Of a DNA stretch of 64,000 nt, positions 44,301-52,454 are shown in pieces. This DNA is from UBA1444 sp964601085 (GTDB lineage: Bacteria; Bacillota; Negativicutes; UBA1444): positions 1 through 64,000 of the forward strand of contig CAZRLN010000005.1 in assembly GCA_964601085.1 (NCBI GenBank), in the 5' to 3' direction. The position numbers and the translations under genes were made by a program. The notes under the pieces are model-generated. The model had not been told where the DNA came from, ran no database searches, and saw only the letters and a list, made by a program, of their open reading frames with translations. Each line of letters starts with the position of its first letter. Position 1 is the first letter of the stretch.

Positions 44301-44451
44301 AGCGGTGCTGGGCTATGCGGCGGGAATCCGCGCCGGACATTTCCCGGCGCAACCGGCGTTGGATTGCCCAGATTGGTGCCTGGCCCGGACTTTTTGTCGG
44401 CGTGGCGATGCAGCAACCGGATCAGGGACGGAGGAACCGACGGATGAATAG
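41389..44451 (+). CDS. addB: ATP-dependent nuclease subunit AddB (RexB-like)
   Basis: 1020 residues from the GTG at 41389, which has AAAGGAG six bases upstream; the longer ORF lacks one. The C-terminal PD-(D/E)XK nuclease has DYKTG (D900, K902). Four cysteines C733 and C993, C997, C1003 match the AddB iron-sulfur staple, with spacing C-x3-C-x5-C instead of the usual C-x2-C-x5-C. The N-terminal helicase-like domain lacks a Walker A motif, as in AddB. Works with AddA in double-strand-break repair and Chi recognition. Its end overlaps addA by 8 bases. Confidence 0.9.
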   Translation: MKLLHCLPLGESMLPEFIHRLQEAGKNGCAGRMALVLPSPYLLEQARTRLRLTDVAVWEFPRILSLDELAAYLAGVRKISRLEQEFLIDGIVKETMAAGRFPYFGRIADFPGFITALARLFDEFKMAAVTPAELVEAMEALQDEVERNTERDAAICALFEAYQEKLADLSRVDLGGMYEAAIEKLAQRDRRLPFDRIFLAEFSVLSPVRLELIQCLKNRDEVELEIGICFEKNRPGVFRSVEPVYDALLGMGFETEFHPVASIPSPALTHLRRELFADQPAVAGEADGIRILSCPNRARELCVVADQIKALLQEREIDPRSVAVVTQDPAAYSRLRAVFAERGIPVDRADAVPMLERSLPRLVFDWLALVRERGSRAAFFAVLKSPYVAQRLDWDGDELEWSLLDEVLRNWEDWPTSEDWRGKWQELRLRVQEWERAATWPEWAQRLRELLLWLDVSKTLKRRRQAGILSLPEVRAELECLDELLAAADAMQELSGFGPLDAELPGITEMGELLRQILADAAVALEDRQEAGIQVVTPETGSGMKFRSVFVLGLAEGEFPAPPRESWLYDDRERRSFFEAGVFLRTAGDRAATADFSFALAAGMATEELVLSILTDSETLPSRFVGEVTRLFTADAVAGQSFGLHEVVAAQPASAWSRQELMKAALYHVWNDPELRGVWQEYYDALQPRLPDRLTERAAIESGRAGAYAGIVGEDLIEKLPLSPSALEQYAACPFSYFASAVLKLGEWEPAREGLDVLSAGSVWHEVLAAFLGKYRGRRLAAVDQARYEAELAALLADAVARRERQGRLTPDVWWRFEQPRWEQALRDWLTGEIQRQLEEPLLTPSYFEWAFGTVLRPGNDPASTERPLLLTAEQSGDALELQGKVDRIDVGGDRCCVIDYKTGKPPSRKLVEQGLRVQVPLYMLAVAELLAPPGKAEVDGLYLQVGKAAAQLALPGGKIPREELLAVTKQAVLGYAAGIRAGHFPAQPALDCPDWCLARTFCRRGDAATGSGTEEPTDE

Positions 44452-47400
44452 TTTTACGGCGGAACAGCAAGCCGCCATCGAAACCCTGGATTGCAATCTG
44501 CTGGTCAAAGCGGGGGCGGGCGCGGGGAAAACCCGGGTTTTGGTGGAACGGTACATCCATATTTTGGCGACCGGCGCCGCCGGCCCCGAGGGGATCGTCG
44601 CCATCACGTTTACCCGGAAAGCGGCCCGTGAAATGAAAGAGCGGATTCGGACGAAGATCCGGGAGCTACTCGCCACGGCCGCCGAACCCGAGGACTGGAG
44701 ACGCTGGCGTGAGGTTGCCAACCATTTGGATACCGTGGCCATTTCCACGATCCACTCTTTGTGCAGCCGGATTTTACGGGAGCACCCGGCGGAAGCCGGC
44801 GTGGATCCGGAATTTGGCCTGATGGAGGACGTAACGGAGCAGGAAATGGTGGATGGAGTGTGGCAACAGACTTTGGAACAGGCGGCCCGAAAGCAGGCGG
44901 CCTGGCTGGACCGGCTGCTGGCGGTTTATTCGCCGGCCCAACTTCGGGACGAGTTCCGGCCGTTGTTTGACGAAATTCGTTCTGCCGGCTGGATCGGTCC
45001 GGGACTGGCCGAGGTGCTCTGGCCTATGGCCGAGAGGAAGGATGAACGCCCGAAACAAATAAAACGACTGAAGCAGGCCTATTTGGAACTATTTGATCTT
45101 GTTTCGAAAGCAAAAAAGAAAACCATGGCGCAGGAACGCTTGCTGGCCCTGCAAGGCCGGTGGAAAGACATCGAACGGAAACTCGAGGAAGCCGGCGAAA
45201 ATCCGGCCGTTCTGGAGGAACTGGAAGCGGATTTTTGCAATATGCGCGGCAGCGCGGAACTGAGCGATGCCCTGCAAGAAAGAAAACGGGCGGCGGAAGC
45301 CTTGCGGGGAGCTGTGTTCGATCAAACGGCGCTGCGACTGCTTCCCGACCTGTGCGAGTGGTTTCAGCATGCCGGCGAGGAGTGGGCGCGTCAGAAGCGG
45401 GCCAGCCGGATGTTGACCTATGACGATCTGGAAATGGAAACGGAAAAATTGCTGTTGACGCATCCGGAGATTTGCGGGCGTTACCAGCGCCGAATCCGGT
45501 TCCTGTTGGTGGACGAATGTCAGGACATCAACGAACGACAACGCCGCATCATTTATCTGCTGGCCGGCGGCGATGCGCAGAAGCTGCACCGGCCGACGCT
45601 GTTCGCGGTCGGCGATGTGAAGCAGTCGATTTATCGTTTCCGTGGCGCCGATACGCGGGTATTCGACCGGGTTCAAGGCGATGTGCTGGCAAGCGGCGGC
45701 CGGGTCATCGAACTGCTGGATAATTTTCGGTCCCAGCCGCAGCTTGTGAAAGCGTTCAATGACTTTTTCGGCGAATTAATGCCGGCGACCGTGTGCGAAG
45801 ACGAAACCGATGGAGCGGATACGGTGGAATACCGCCGTTTGAAGGAAAAACAGGGCGAGAAAATCCCGGCGCGAGTCGACCTCTGGGTGTTGGACGCCGC
45901 AACTGCCACAGGTGACGCCCGGGAGCGGGAGGCGGCGATGATCGCCCGACGGATCCGGGAAATGGTTGAGTCAGCCGAGTCACCTGTGCAATATCGGGAT
46001 ATTGCGGTGCTGCTCCGCGCTTTTACCAGTGTCAACGTTTACGAACGGGCTTTTGCGAAAGCCGGTATCCCGTACTATGTGACCGGTAGCCGGGGCTTTG
46101 CCGACAGGCAGGAAATCGCCGACGTGCTGGGGTTGCTTCGTTTTCTGGACAATGTCCGTAATGAAGCGGCGTTGTTTGGCGTACTTCGGTCACCGTTCTT
46201 CCTGGTGTCGGATGAAGGGTTGTTGCGGTTGCGGCGCGCCGGCGGCGAAGCGGGAATATGGGGCGGACTGGCGATGGCATCGGAAGTGACCGGGCTGTCG
46301 GTGGCGGACCGGATTGCGGCGAAACAGGCCCGGACTTTGTTGGAACGGTGGCTGGCCCGGCGCGGGTTCCTGTCACCGGCGCAACTGATCCGGGAAGCTT
46401 TTGCGGCTACCGGCTTTGATCTCCTGCAACTGACGCAATTCATGGGAACACGTCGCTATGCCAATCTGCAAAAATTGCTGGATATGGCGGATGCGTTCAT
46501 GGCCGCGGAACCTGGCGGAATCGCCGATTTTCTGGAGTATGTGCAATTACGGGCCGGTGCGGAGGGTGAAGCGGAAATCGACAGTGAAGCAGGCGACACC
46601 GTGCGGATTATGACCATCCACAAATCCAAGGGGTTGGAATTCCCGACGGTAGTCGTGCCGGATTTGCAGCGAAAATTCAATTCCTGGTCCCGTCTGGCTG
46701 TTTTTGTGAAAGGACTGGGAATGGGGCTGAAAGTGCCGGATCGACGTGGAAAGCTCTGCGAATCAGGGCGGTTTCGCAAGATCGCCCGCGCCGACACCGC
46801 CCAGGAACGGGCCGAACTGAAGCGGGTGCTCTATGTTGCCATGACGCGGGCCGAGCAGCGGATCATTCTGTCCGGCGTAGTCAAAGCGGCCAAAACGGAG
46901 AAAACATTGCGAAATGCGTCGGGGTGGCTGGACTGGGCCAAGCATTTGTTCGGCTTGACGGGATCGCCGCAGGACTGGCCGTCGAACACCTGTCTCGGGG
47001 AAACTTGCCTGCACGTGGTTCTGGACGAGGAAACAGCGCTCGACTCGACGACTCTGGTTGTGACTCCACCCCAGACCGGCGAAGGCGCGGCGGAACTGCC
47101 CGCTGCGGCACAGCGACGGATTTCGGCGATTCCCGTACGGGAGACACGGCCGATGATCCTGTCTCCTTCGTATCTGACGGAATTCTTCGACTGTCCGCGA
47201 CGTTATTATTATTCCCAGATATGCCGTTTGCCGGCGCCGCCGGATGCGGGCGAAGCGCCAATCGTGCGGCCTACGGGCGGAACGGGCGGGGACGGACTGG
47301 CGATTTCTCCCCAGGATCTGGGTACGGCGTTCCACCGGTTCATGGAACTGTTGCCGGCTCCGCAGGAATGGCGGATGGCGCTCACACAGGCGCTGCGGGA

Positions 47401-47941
47401 GACGTTGTCACCGGAACTGCAGGAAACGGCGGCGGAACTGATGACGGAGTGGGCCTCCCGCTATGCGGCCAGCGAGCTATTTGCCGAAAGCGCCTCGATA
47501 CGGACGGACCGACGCGAGTGGTCGTTTCATTACCGTCTGATGGAGGCGGCTGGAGTGTTGCCGGCAGTCTGGCTGTCGGGACAGGCGGACCGGGTCCTGT
47601 TTTATTCGGACGGAACCCTGGGGGTTATTGATTACAAAACGGATCAGGTGTCGGCGACGAGCATGCAGCAAAAAACCGCCCATTATCGTCTCCAGCTGGC
47701 GGGGTATGCGCTGGCGGCGCGGGCGGTGTTTGGACTGCCGGTACGGGATGTGCGTTTATACTTCGTGCGTACGGCTCAGACGATGCCGATCGACGCCGGG
47801 GCGGAAGCCTTGGCGACAGCGGAGCGGGAACTGCAGGAAATCGCCGGCTTCATCCGAAGTCACCCGGACGAATCCGACTATGTTTGCAGAACCTCACACT
47901 GCCCGGTTTGTCCGTTTCAGCCGGTGTGCATGCAGGGTTGA
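44444..47941 (+). CDS. addA: ATP-dependent helicase/nuclease subunit AddA
   Basis: 1165 residues. Walker A KAGAGAGKT (residues 22-30), LLVDECQDINERQRRI, GDVKQSIYRFRGAD and VMT-type motif VAMTRAEQRI mark a UvrD/Rep superfamily-1 helicase. The C-terminal RecB-like nuclease has DYKTD (D1063, K1065). With AddB it resects DNA ends for RecA. GGAGG lies nine bases before the ATG. Since it degrades linear foreign DNA it also complements the defence genes, although it is a housekeeping repair enzyme. Confidence 0.95.
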   Translation: MNSFTAEQQAAIETLDCNLLVKAGAGAGKTRVLVERYIHILATGAAGPEGIVAITFTRKAAREMKERIRTKIRELLATAAEPEDWRRWREVANHLDTVAISTIHSLCSRILREHPAEAGVDPEFGLMEDVTEQEMVDGVWQQTLEQAARKQAAWLDRLLAVYSPAQLRDEFRPLFDEIRSAGWIGPGLAEVLWPMAERKDERPKQIKRLKQAYLELFDLVSKAKKKTMAQERLLALQGRWKDIERKLEEAGENPAVLEELEADFCNMRGSAELSDALQERKRAAEALRGAVFDQTALRLLPDLCEWFQHAGEEWARQKRASRMLTYDDLEMETEKLLLTHPEICGRYQRRIRFLLVDECQDINERQRRIIYLLAGGDAQKLHRPTLFAVGDVKQSIYRFRGADTRVFDRVQGDVLASGGRVIELLDNFRSQPQLVKAFNDFFGELMPATVCEDETDGADTVEYRRLKEKQGEKIPARVDLWVLDAATATGDAREREAAMIARRIREMVESAESPVQYRDIAVLLRAFTSVNVYERAFAKAGIPYYVTGSRGFADRQEIADVLGLLRFLDNVRNEAALFGVLRSPFFLVSDEGLLRLRRAGGEAGIWGGLAMASEVTGLSVADRIAAKQARTLLERWLARRGFLSPAQLIREAFAATGFDLLQLTQFMGTRRYANLQKLLDMADAFMAAEPGGIADFLEYVQLRAGAEGEAEIDSEAGDTVRIMTIHKSKGLEFPTVVVPDLQRKFNSWSRLAVFVKGLGMGLKVPDRRGKLCESGRFRKIARADTAQERAELKRVLYVAMTRAEQRIILSGVVKAAKTEKTLRNASGWLDWAKHLFGLTGSPQDWPSNTCLGETCLHVVLDEETALDSTTLVVTPPQTGEGAAELPAAAQRRISAIPVRETRPMILSPSYLTEFFDCPRRYYYSQICRLPAPPDAGEAPIVRPTGGTGGDGLAISPQDLGTAFHRFMELLPAPQEWRMALTQALRETLSPELQETAAELMTEWASRYAASELFAESASIRTDRREWSFHYRLMEAAGVLPAVWLSGQADRVLFYSDGTLGVIDYKTDQVSATSMQQKTAHYRLQLAGYALAARAVFGLPVRDVRLYFVRTAQTMPIDAGAEALATAERELQEIAGFIRSHPDESDYVCRTSHCPVCPFQPVCMQG

Positions 47942-47960
47942 TGGGTTGGCGTAAAAAAAG

Positions 47961-48629
47961 TCACAGCGTGTAGCTGTCGCCGGGTTTCATGATGTGGACC
48001 GGGATTTTGAACCGATTTTCGACATCCTGCTTAAAGACGTCCGGCGACTGGGCGATCACCGGCCAGGTATTGTAGTGCATGGGGATTGCCAGTTTGGGTT
48101 GAAGCAGATGTATGGCTTCCGCCGCATCCGAGGGACCCATGGTGTAGTTGTCGCCGATGGGCACCAGGGCGACGTCGATGGCCTCCAGCCGCCCCAACAG
48201 CGCCATGTCGCTGAACAGGGCGGTATCGCCGCTGTGATAGACGGTTTTGCCGTGAAACTTGATGATGAAGCCGCAGGCGTGTCCTCCCGGCAGTCCTGCT
48301 CCATGGAACGCCGGTGTGATCCGGACAAATCCAAAATCAAAGGGGTGTTTGCCGCCCAAATGCATACCATGGGCCTGCACTCCCTTTTCCGCGCAGAAGC
48401 GGGCCACTTCGGCGGTGGAAATGACGGTGGCGCCGGTGCGCTTGGCAATGCTGACCGTATCACCAATGTGGTCTTCATGACCGTGCGAAACCAAAATGTA
48501 CTGGCAGTCGATTTGATCGGCTTTGGCAGCAGCCTGCGGATTGCCGGTCAGAAAGGGATCGATAATCAGCGCGTTGTTTCCGTCCTTGAGCATAAAACAG
48601 GCATGACCCAAAAATTTCAATTCCGGCAT
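47961..48629 (-). CDS. UPF0173-type metal-dependent hydrolase (metallo-beta-lactamase fold)
   Basis: 222 residues from ATG 48629 with GGAGGAG upstream; the 5' extension to 48779 is not supported. MBL-fold metal motif VSHGHEDHIGD, TVYHSGDTALF and IPMHYNTWP are typical of UPF0173. Exact substrate unknown. Converges on addA without a visible terminator. Confidence 0.92.
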   Translation of the reverse strand: MPELKFLGHACFMLKDGNNALIIDPFLTGNPQAAAKADQIDCQYILVSHGHEDHIGDTVSIAKRTGATVISTAEVARFCAEKGVQAHGMHLGGKHPFDFGFVRITPAFHGAGLPGGHACGFIIKFHGKTVYHSGDTALFSDMALLGRLEAIDVALVPIGDNYTMGPSDAAEAIHLLQPKLAIPMHYNTWPVIAQSPDVFKQDVENRFKIPVHIMKPGDSYTL

Positions 48630-48750
48630 TAGCTCTTTCTCCTCCTTCAATGATTGTGCTGTAATAATTCGACTTTCCGTTTCAATCCCCTCTTGTGTCG
48701 CGCTATGAAGCTGGATTATTTTTGTGGTTTTTAGAGAAATGCAAAAAAGA

Positions 48751-48759
48751 TGATATAAT
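48751..48759 (+). promoter_or_regulatory. Extended -10 promoter of the stress-protein gene
   Basis: TGATATAAT at 48751-48759 is an extended -10 box 44 bases before the ATG at 48803. Confidence 0.6.
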
Positions 48760-48802
48760 GAAATTGCGGAAGATTCCATTAATTTAGAAGGAGGGCTGGG
48801 AA

Positions 48803-49246
48803 ATGTCGCAAATCAAAAAGATTCTTGTGGCGTATGATGGGTCTCATCAAAGCAAGGAAGCGTTAAACTGGGCCATTGACTTGAGCCTTCTATCGGGAGC
48901 GCAAGTTGCGGCGGTCAAGGTATTCGAAGGCAGCCGCCTGTACCCGGCGATTGCGGAGACTGGCGGGCGGGAGCTGGCGGCCTTGCTGGATCAAATCCGG
49001 CGGGAAGATCAGCAATTGATGGATGATGTCGCAAAAGCGGGAAAAGCGCGTGGCGTCGCAATCAAGTGCGATATTCTGCAGGGCAATATTGCCGAGCAGA
49101 TTCTCAAGTATGCCAAAGATTACGCGTATGACTTGATTATAGCCGGGGCTAAAGGACATGGCGCTTTGGAACAATTGCTAATGGGGAGCGTGACTCGCAA
49201 CTTGGTCAGTTTGTCCCGAATTCCGGTTCTGGTTGTCAAGGAGTAG
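48803..49246 (+). CDS. Universal stress protein (UspA family)
   Basis: 147 residues. The family signatures VAYDGSHQSKEALNWAIDLS at the N-terminus and LIIAGAKGHGALEQLLMGSVTRNLVSLSRIPVLVVK at the C-terminus are complete, including the GxGx9GS ATP-binding stretch. Cytoplasmic dimer, produced under stress or growth arrest. GGAGGGCTGGG precedes the ATG. It has its own promoter. Confidence 0.95.
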   Translation: MSQIKKILVAYDGSHQSKEALNWAIDLSLLSGAQVAAVKVFEGSRLYPAIAETGGRELAALLDQIRREDQQLMDDVAKAGKARGVAIKCDILQGNIAEQILKYAKDYAYDLIIAGAKGHGALEQLLMGSVTRNLVSLSRIPVLVVKE

Positions 49247-49251
49247 ACGAA

Positions 49252-49275
49252 TCTGCTTTGAAGGAGCAGAGTTTT
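49252..49275 (+). terminator. Weak terminator after the stress-protein gene
   Basis: TCTGCT/AGCAGA hairpin followed by GTTTT, seven bases after the stop. Short stem, low confidence. Confidence 0.4.
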
Positions 49276-49302
49276 GCCTTAATCAGGGAACTGCGATATG
49301 AT
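49274..49302 (+). promoter_or_regulatory. Promoter of the molybdopterin cluster
   Basis: TTGCCT (49274-49279) and TATGAT (49297-49302) are 17 bases apart and 38 bases before the moaA start. Confidence 0.55.
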
Positions 49303-49340
49303 GGTTATGGGAAGCGCTACTGTATAAGGAGCTTGTGACC

Positions 49341-50324
49341 GTGTTCGACGCCTATTGCCGAGAAATCCGTTATCTGCGGCTTTCCGTAACGGATCGCTGT
49401 AATTACCGCTGCACCTATTGCATGCCGCCGGAGGGCGTAAATTGGCTCGATTCGTCGGCGATTCTAACGGACGAAGAGATCGTTCGCCTTTTATCCGTTA
49501 TGGGCCGCGAAGGAGTATCCAGGGTACGTCTGACCGGCGGCGAACCATTGGTCCGCCCCGGATTTGCGGACTTGGTCCGGAAAATTCGCGCTATCGGTTC
49601 CATAGAGGATCTGTCGTTGACAACCAATGGCAGCCTACTGTCGAGGTTTGCGGCCGAATTGAAGGAAGCCGGTCTGAACCGGGTCAACATCAGTCTGGAT
49701 ACTGTGGATCCGGTCCGATTTCGTGAACTGACCTGCGGTGGCGAGGTCCGGGACGTGTTGGCGGGAATCGAGGCGGCAATTCGGGTTGGTTTGTCGCCCG
49801 TTAAGATCAATGTAGTATTGACGGCCGCCGTGGGGGAAGCGGATTTGATTTTTTTTCAAAAATTAGTGCGTGACCAGCCTGTAGCCGTGCGTTTTATTGA
49901 GTACATGCCGTCCCGGCGGTGCCGGGTGGAAGCCGGCATGAGCATGACTTCCGTGACGGAATATCTGAAAATGCATGCCGCCGGCAAGTTGGCGCCGCCC
50001 AAACAGACTCCGTATGGTTGCGGACCGGCCCACTATTTGCAGGGAGAAGCGGATCAGGGCGCTTATGGCTTCATTGCACCGATTTCGGGGTGTTTCTGCG
50101 CCCGGTGCAACCGACTCCGGCTAACGGCGGACGGCAAGTTGCGCCCTTGTCTGTTGGCGGATACGGAGATTGATCTGCGGTCGGCGCTGCGATCCGGGGC
50201 GACCGACGAGGAGATCGCTGGTTTGTATCAAAAGGCGGTGCAAAGCAAGCCTTCTTCCCACCATTTGAGCGATCAGGGCGGGGCGGCTTTTCAGGGTCGG
50301 GGCATGTCCCAGATCGGCGGCTGA
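49341..50324 (+). CDS. moaA: GTP 3',8-cyclase MoaA
   Basis: 327 residues from GTG 49341 (AAGGAG nine bases upstream; GTG 49335 is too close). The radical SAM cluster is C20, C24, C27 (CNYRCTYC); the second [4Fe-4S] cluster is in CFCARCNRLRLTADGKLRPC. The catalytic C-terminal Gly-Gly is present (SQIGG). It converts GTP to the 3',8-cyclo intermediate of molybdopterin. First gene of the moaA-moaD-moaC-MOSC-mogA set. Confidence 0.96.
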   Translation: MFDAYCREIRYLRLSVTDRCNYRCTYCMPPEGVNWLDSSAILTDEEIVRLLSVMGREGVSRVRLTGGEPLVRPGFADLVRKIRAIGSIEDLSLTTNGSLLSRFAAELKEAGLNRVNISLDTVDPVRFRELTCGGEVRDVLAGIEAAIRVGLSPVKINVVLTAAVGEADLIFFQKLVRDQPVAVRFIEYMPSRRCRVEAGMSMTSVTEYLKMHAAGKLAPPKQTPYGCGPAHYLQGEADQGAYGFIAPISGCFCARCNRLRLTADGKLRPCLLADTEIDLRSALRSGATDEEIAGLYQKAVQSKPSSHHLSDQGGAAFQGRGMSQIGG

Positions 50325-50422
50325 AAGAATTCACCGATTCGGCAGGAATTCCTGTTGACATAGCGAATTAGTAGCAATCACCATAAAACGCAAACGGTGT
50401 ATGACGGGAGATTTTTGCTGGA

Positions 50423-50659
50423 ATGGTCATTGAAGTTCGATTTTTTGCGTCGCTTCGGCGATATACCCCTGCTGACCCGAGTGGAATCATTTCGGTGGAT
50501 GTGCCGGACGCTCTTTCTGTGGAAGAATTGCTGAACCAGCTGGAAGTCAATCCGGCCCATGTGAAGAACATTTTGCGAAACGGCAGGGAAAGCAAGCTGG
50601 CTGACCATTTGGCGGATGGCGACCGAGTGGAGCTGTTTCCGGCTAACGGGATCCTCTGA
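50423..50659 (+). CDS. MoaD/ThiS-family ubiquitin-like protein lacking the C-terminal Gly-Gly
   Basis: 78 residues with the beta-grasp pattern of MoaD (VIEVRFFASLRRYTP, LSVEELLNQLE, LADGDRVELFPA), but it ends NGIL rather than GG. MoaD needs a C-terminal Gly-Gly to become a thiocarboxylate sulfur donor, so it cannot work as a normal MoaD. No frameshift to restore it is visible. It is followed directly by moaC. It may be a regulatory or diverged relative. A 12-bp palindrome (50343-50354) and a TTGACA at 50355 lie upstream. Confidence 0.75.
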   Translation: MVIEVRFFASLRRYTPADPSGIISVDVPDALSVEELLNQLEVNPAHVKNILRNGRESKLADHLADGDRVELFPANGIL

Positions 50660-51147
50660 TGGACAACGAACTGACCCATTTCAATGTTGCAGGTCGGGCC
50701 CGGATGGTGGATGTTGCGGATAAACCGGAAACGGAACGGGTGGCTACGGCCGCCGGGCGGATCATCATGGCGCCGGAAACCTTGGCCCGGATTGAAGCCG
50801 GAACCATCGGCAAGGGCGATGTGCTGGCCGTGGCCCAGGTGGCCGGAATCATGGCAGCAAAAAAAACCTGGGAATTCATTCCGATGTGTCACCCGTTGCT
50901 TCTCGATGGAATCGACATTTCTTTTGCAATCGACCGCGACGCGGTGGCGGTGGAAATCCGCGCAACGGTCAAAACGACCGGTCGAACGGGAGTGGAAATG
51001 GAAGCGCTGTCGGCGGTCGCCGGCGCCGCGTTGACGATTTATGATATGTGCAAGGCGATCGACCGGGGAATGTGCGTGGAAAACATCCGTCTGTTGCGCA
51101 AATCCGGCGGCCGAAGCGGCGTCTTCGCGCGGGAAGGGGAAGAATGA
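50659..51147 (+). CDS. moaC: Cyclic pyranopterin monophosphate synthase MoaC
   Basis: 162 residues. Family motifs are complete: FNVAGRARMVDVADKPETERVATA, MAAKKTWEFIPMCHPLLLDGIDI, TGRTGVEMEALSAVAGAALTIYDMCKAIDRG and KSGGRSG. Converts the MoaA product to cPMP. Its start touches the MoaD-like stop and its stop overlaps the MOSC gene start, indicating translational coupling. Confidence 0.96.
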   Translation: MDNELTHFNVAGRARMVDVADKPETERVATAAGRIIMAPETLARIEAGTIGKGDVLAVAQVAGIMAAKKTWEFIPMCHPLLLDGIDISFAIDRDAVAVEIRATVKTTGRTGVEMEALSAVAGAALTIYDMCKAIDRGMCVENIRLLRKSGGRSGVFAREGEE

Positions 51148-51587
51148 TGCAGGGCAAGATCGTAGCGGTTTGCACGAGCAAGAATAAAGGCGAGCGCAAG
51201 GTGGATGTCGGAACCGCCATGCTGCTTGAGGGGCTGGGCATGGAGGGCGATTCGCACGCGGGATTCGCCCATCGGCAGATCAGTCTTTTGTCGGTGGCCA
51301 GCATCGAAAAAATGAAACTGAAGTGCGGAGACCTGGCGCCGGGCGATTTTGCCGAAAATTTGACGGTCGAAGGACTGGATCTGCCGGCGCTGCCGGTGGG
51401 AACCGTTTTGAAGGTAGGCGAGGTCGTCCTGAAGGTCAGTCAGATCGGCAAGGAATGTCATCAGGGTTGTGCCGTGATGCAGGCGGTGGGCGATTGCGTG
51501 ATGCCTCGCGAAGGCATTTTTGCCACGGTGGAGCATGGCGGTCGTATTTCTCGCGGCGATGTGCTCGAGGTCGCCGACCATGTTTAG
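51144..51587 (+). CDS. MOSC-domain protein
   Basis: 147 residues. MOSC signature: GLGMEGDSHAGFAHRQISLLS, LAPGDFAENLTVEGLDLPALPVGTVLKVGEVVLKV, and the invariant cysteine in GKECHQGCAV. MOSC domains deliver sulfur to molybdenum-cofactor enzymes or bind cofactor. ATG 51144 overlaps the moaC stop. Confidence 0.88.
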   Translation: MMQGKIVAVCTSKNKGERKVDVGTAMLLEGLGMEGDSHAGFAHRQISLLSVASIEKMKLKCGDLAPGDFAENLTVEGLDLPALPVGTVLKVGEVVLKVSQIGKECHQGCAVMQAVGDCVMPREGIFATVEHGGRISRGDVLEVADHV

Positions 51588-52068
51588 CATCGGAATCATC
51601 ACCGCCAGCGACAAAGGTTCGCGTGGCGAGCGCGAGGATGCCAGCGGGCGGCTGATTGCCACGATGCTGCAGGAATTGGGCGAAATAAAGAGCTATAAGG
51701 TACTGGCCGACGATATCGATCGGATCAGCCGGGAAATGGTCTGCATGGCGGATGAACTGGGCCTGGACCTGGTGCTGACGACCGGCGGAACGGGACTGGG
51801 ACCGCGGGATGTCACCCCGGAAGCGACTTTGGCGGTGGTGGACCGGCAGGTGCCGGGAATTGCCGAAGCGATGCGCGCCAAGTCAATGGAGATCACTTCC
51901 CGGGCTATGCTGTCGCGGGCGGTGGCCGGCATGAGGGGTAAGACGCTGATCATCAATCTTCCCGGCAGCCCCAAGGGAGTCAAAGAGTGTCTGGAAGTGA
52001 TTCTGCCGGCGCTGGAGCATGGGCTGGCGATCATGAAGGGCGAAGCTTCGGAGTGCGCCCGGCATTAG
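51580..52068 (+). CDS. mogA: Molybdopterin adenylyltransferase MogA/MoaB
   Basis: 162 residues. MoaB/Mog signature LVLTTGGTGLGPRDVTPEAT, with SDKGSRGEREDASG and INLPGSPKGVKECLEVILPALEHGL. Adenylylates molybdopterin before Mo insertion. Starts inside the last codons of the MOSC gene. MoaE and MoeA are not in the window. Confidence 0.95.
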   Translation: MFSIGIITASDKGSRGEREDASGRLIATMLQELGEIKSYKVLADDIDRISREMVCMADELGLDLVLTTGGTGLGPRDVTPEATLAVVDRQVPGIAEAMRAKSMEITSRAMLSRAVAGMRGKTLIINLPGSPKGVKECLEVILPALEHGLAIMKGEASECARH

Positions 52069-52070
52069 TG

Positions 52071-52099
52071 TTGACAAACAAATAGAGTTCTGATAAATT
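52071..52099 (+). promoter_or_regulatory. Promoter of the aroF-tyrA operon
   Basis: TTGACA at 52071-52076, 17 bases, then TAAATT (52094-52099). It sits immediately after mogA. Confidence 0.6.
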
Positions 52100-52109
52100 T
52101 AGAATAACT

Positions 52110-52382
52110 TCATCATCCCAAATGCGATGCGCGGGAGAAGTAAGCAGGAGAAGTTCTTCAGAGAGCCGGGGGTGGGTGCGACCCGGTGAACGGACCAGCC
52201 GAAATACACCTGCAAGCAGCAGGCCGAAAAGCAATGAGTAGGCTGCGCCGGACCGCCTCCGTTATCAAGGGCTCAGAGTATCGGATTTGCATCCCGTACT
52301 TGAAGGAGAGAGGCTTGCACGGCAAGCAGGGTGGTACCGCGGTGATTGATTCCCGTCCCTGATTCAGGGGCGGTTTTTTTAT
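52110..52382 (+). promoter_or_regulatory. T-box leader with tyrosine-type specifier
   Basis: The conserved T-box AGGGTGGTACCGCG is at 52329-52342, the AGAGAGCCGG stem-I motif near 52160, and a terminator hairpin (CCGTCCCTGA/TCAGGGGCGG) with T7 ends at about 52381. In the specifier loop GAAATACACC, the triplet TAC (52205-52207) followed by A suggests tRNA-Tyr. Uncharged tRNA would stabilise the antiterminator and switch on aroF-tyrA, which makes tyrosine. The specifier choice is by eye. Confidence 0.85.
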
Positions 52383-52454
52383 ATTCTTTTTCATCAGGCG
52401 CTGCCTGAAAAAGTGTAGCAAAGTAGTAAAGTAGAATGGAAGGGGAATGACACT

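Noticed and set aside
50343..50387. Internal promoter before the MoaD-like gene (TTGACA at 50355)
   Set aside because: The nearest -10-like box (CATAAA) is 21 bases away, so the spacing is wrong. It may be coincidental.
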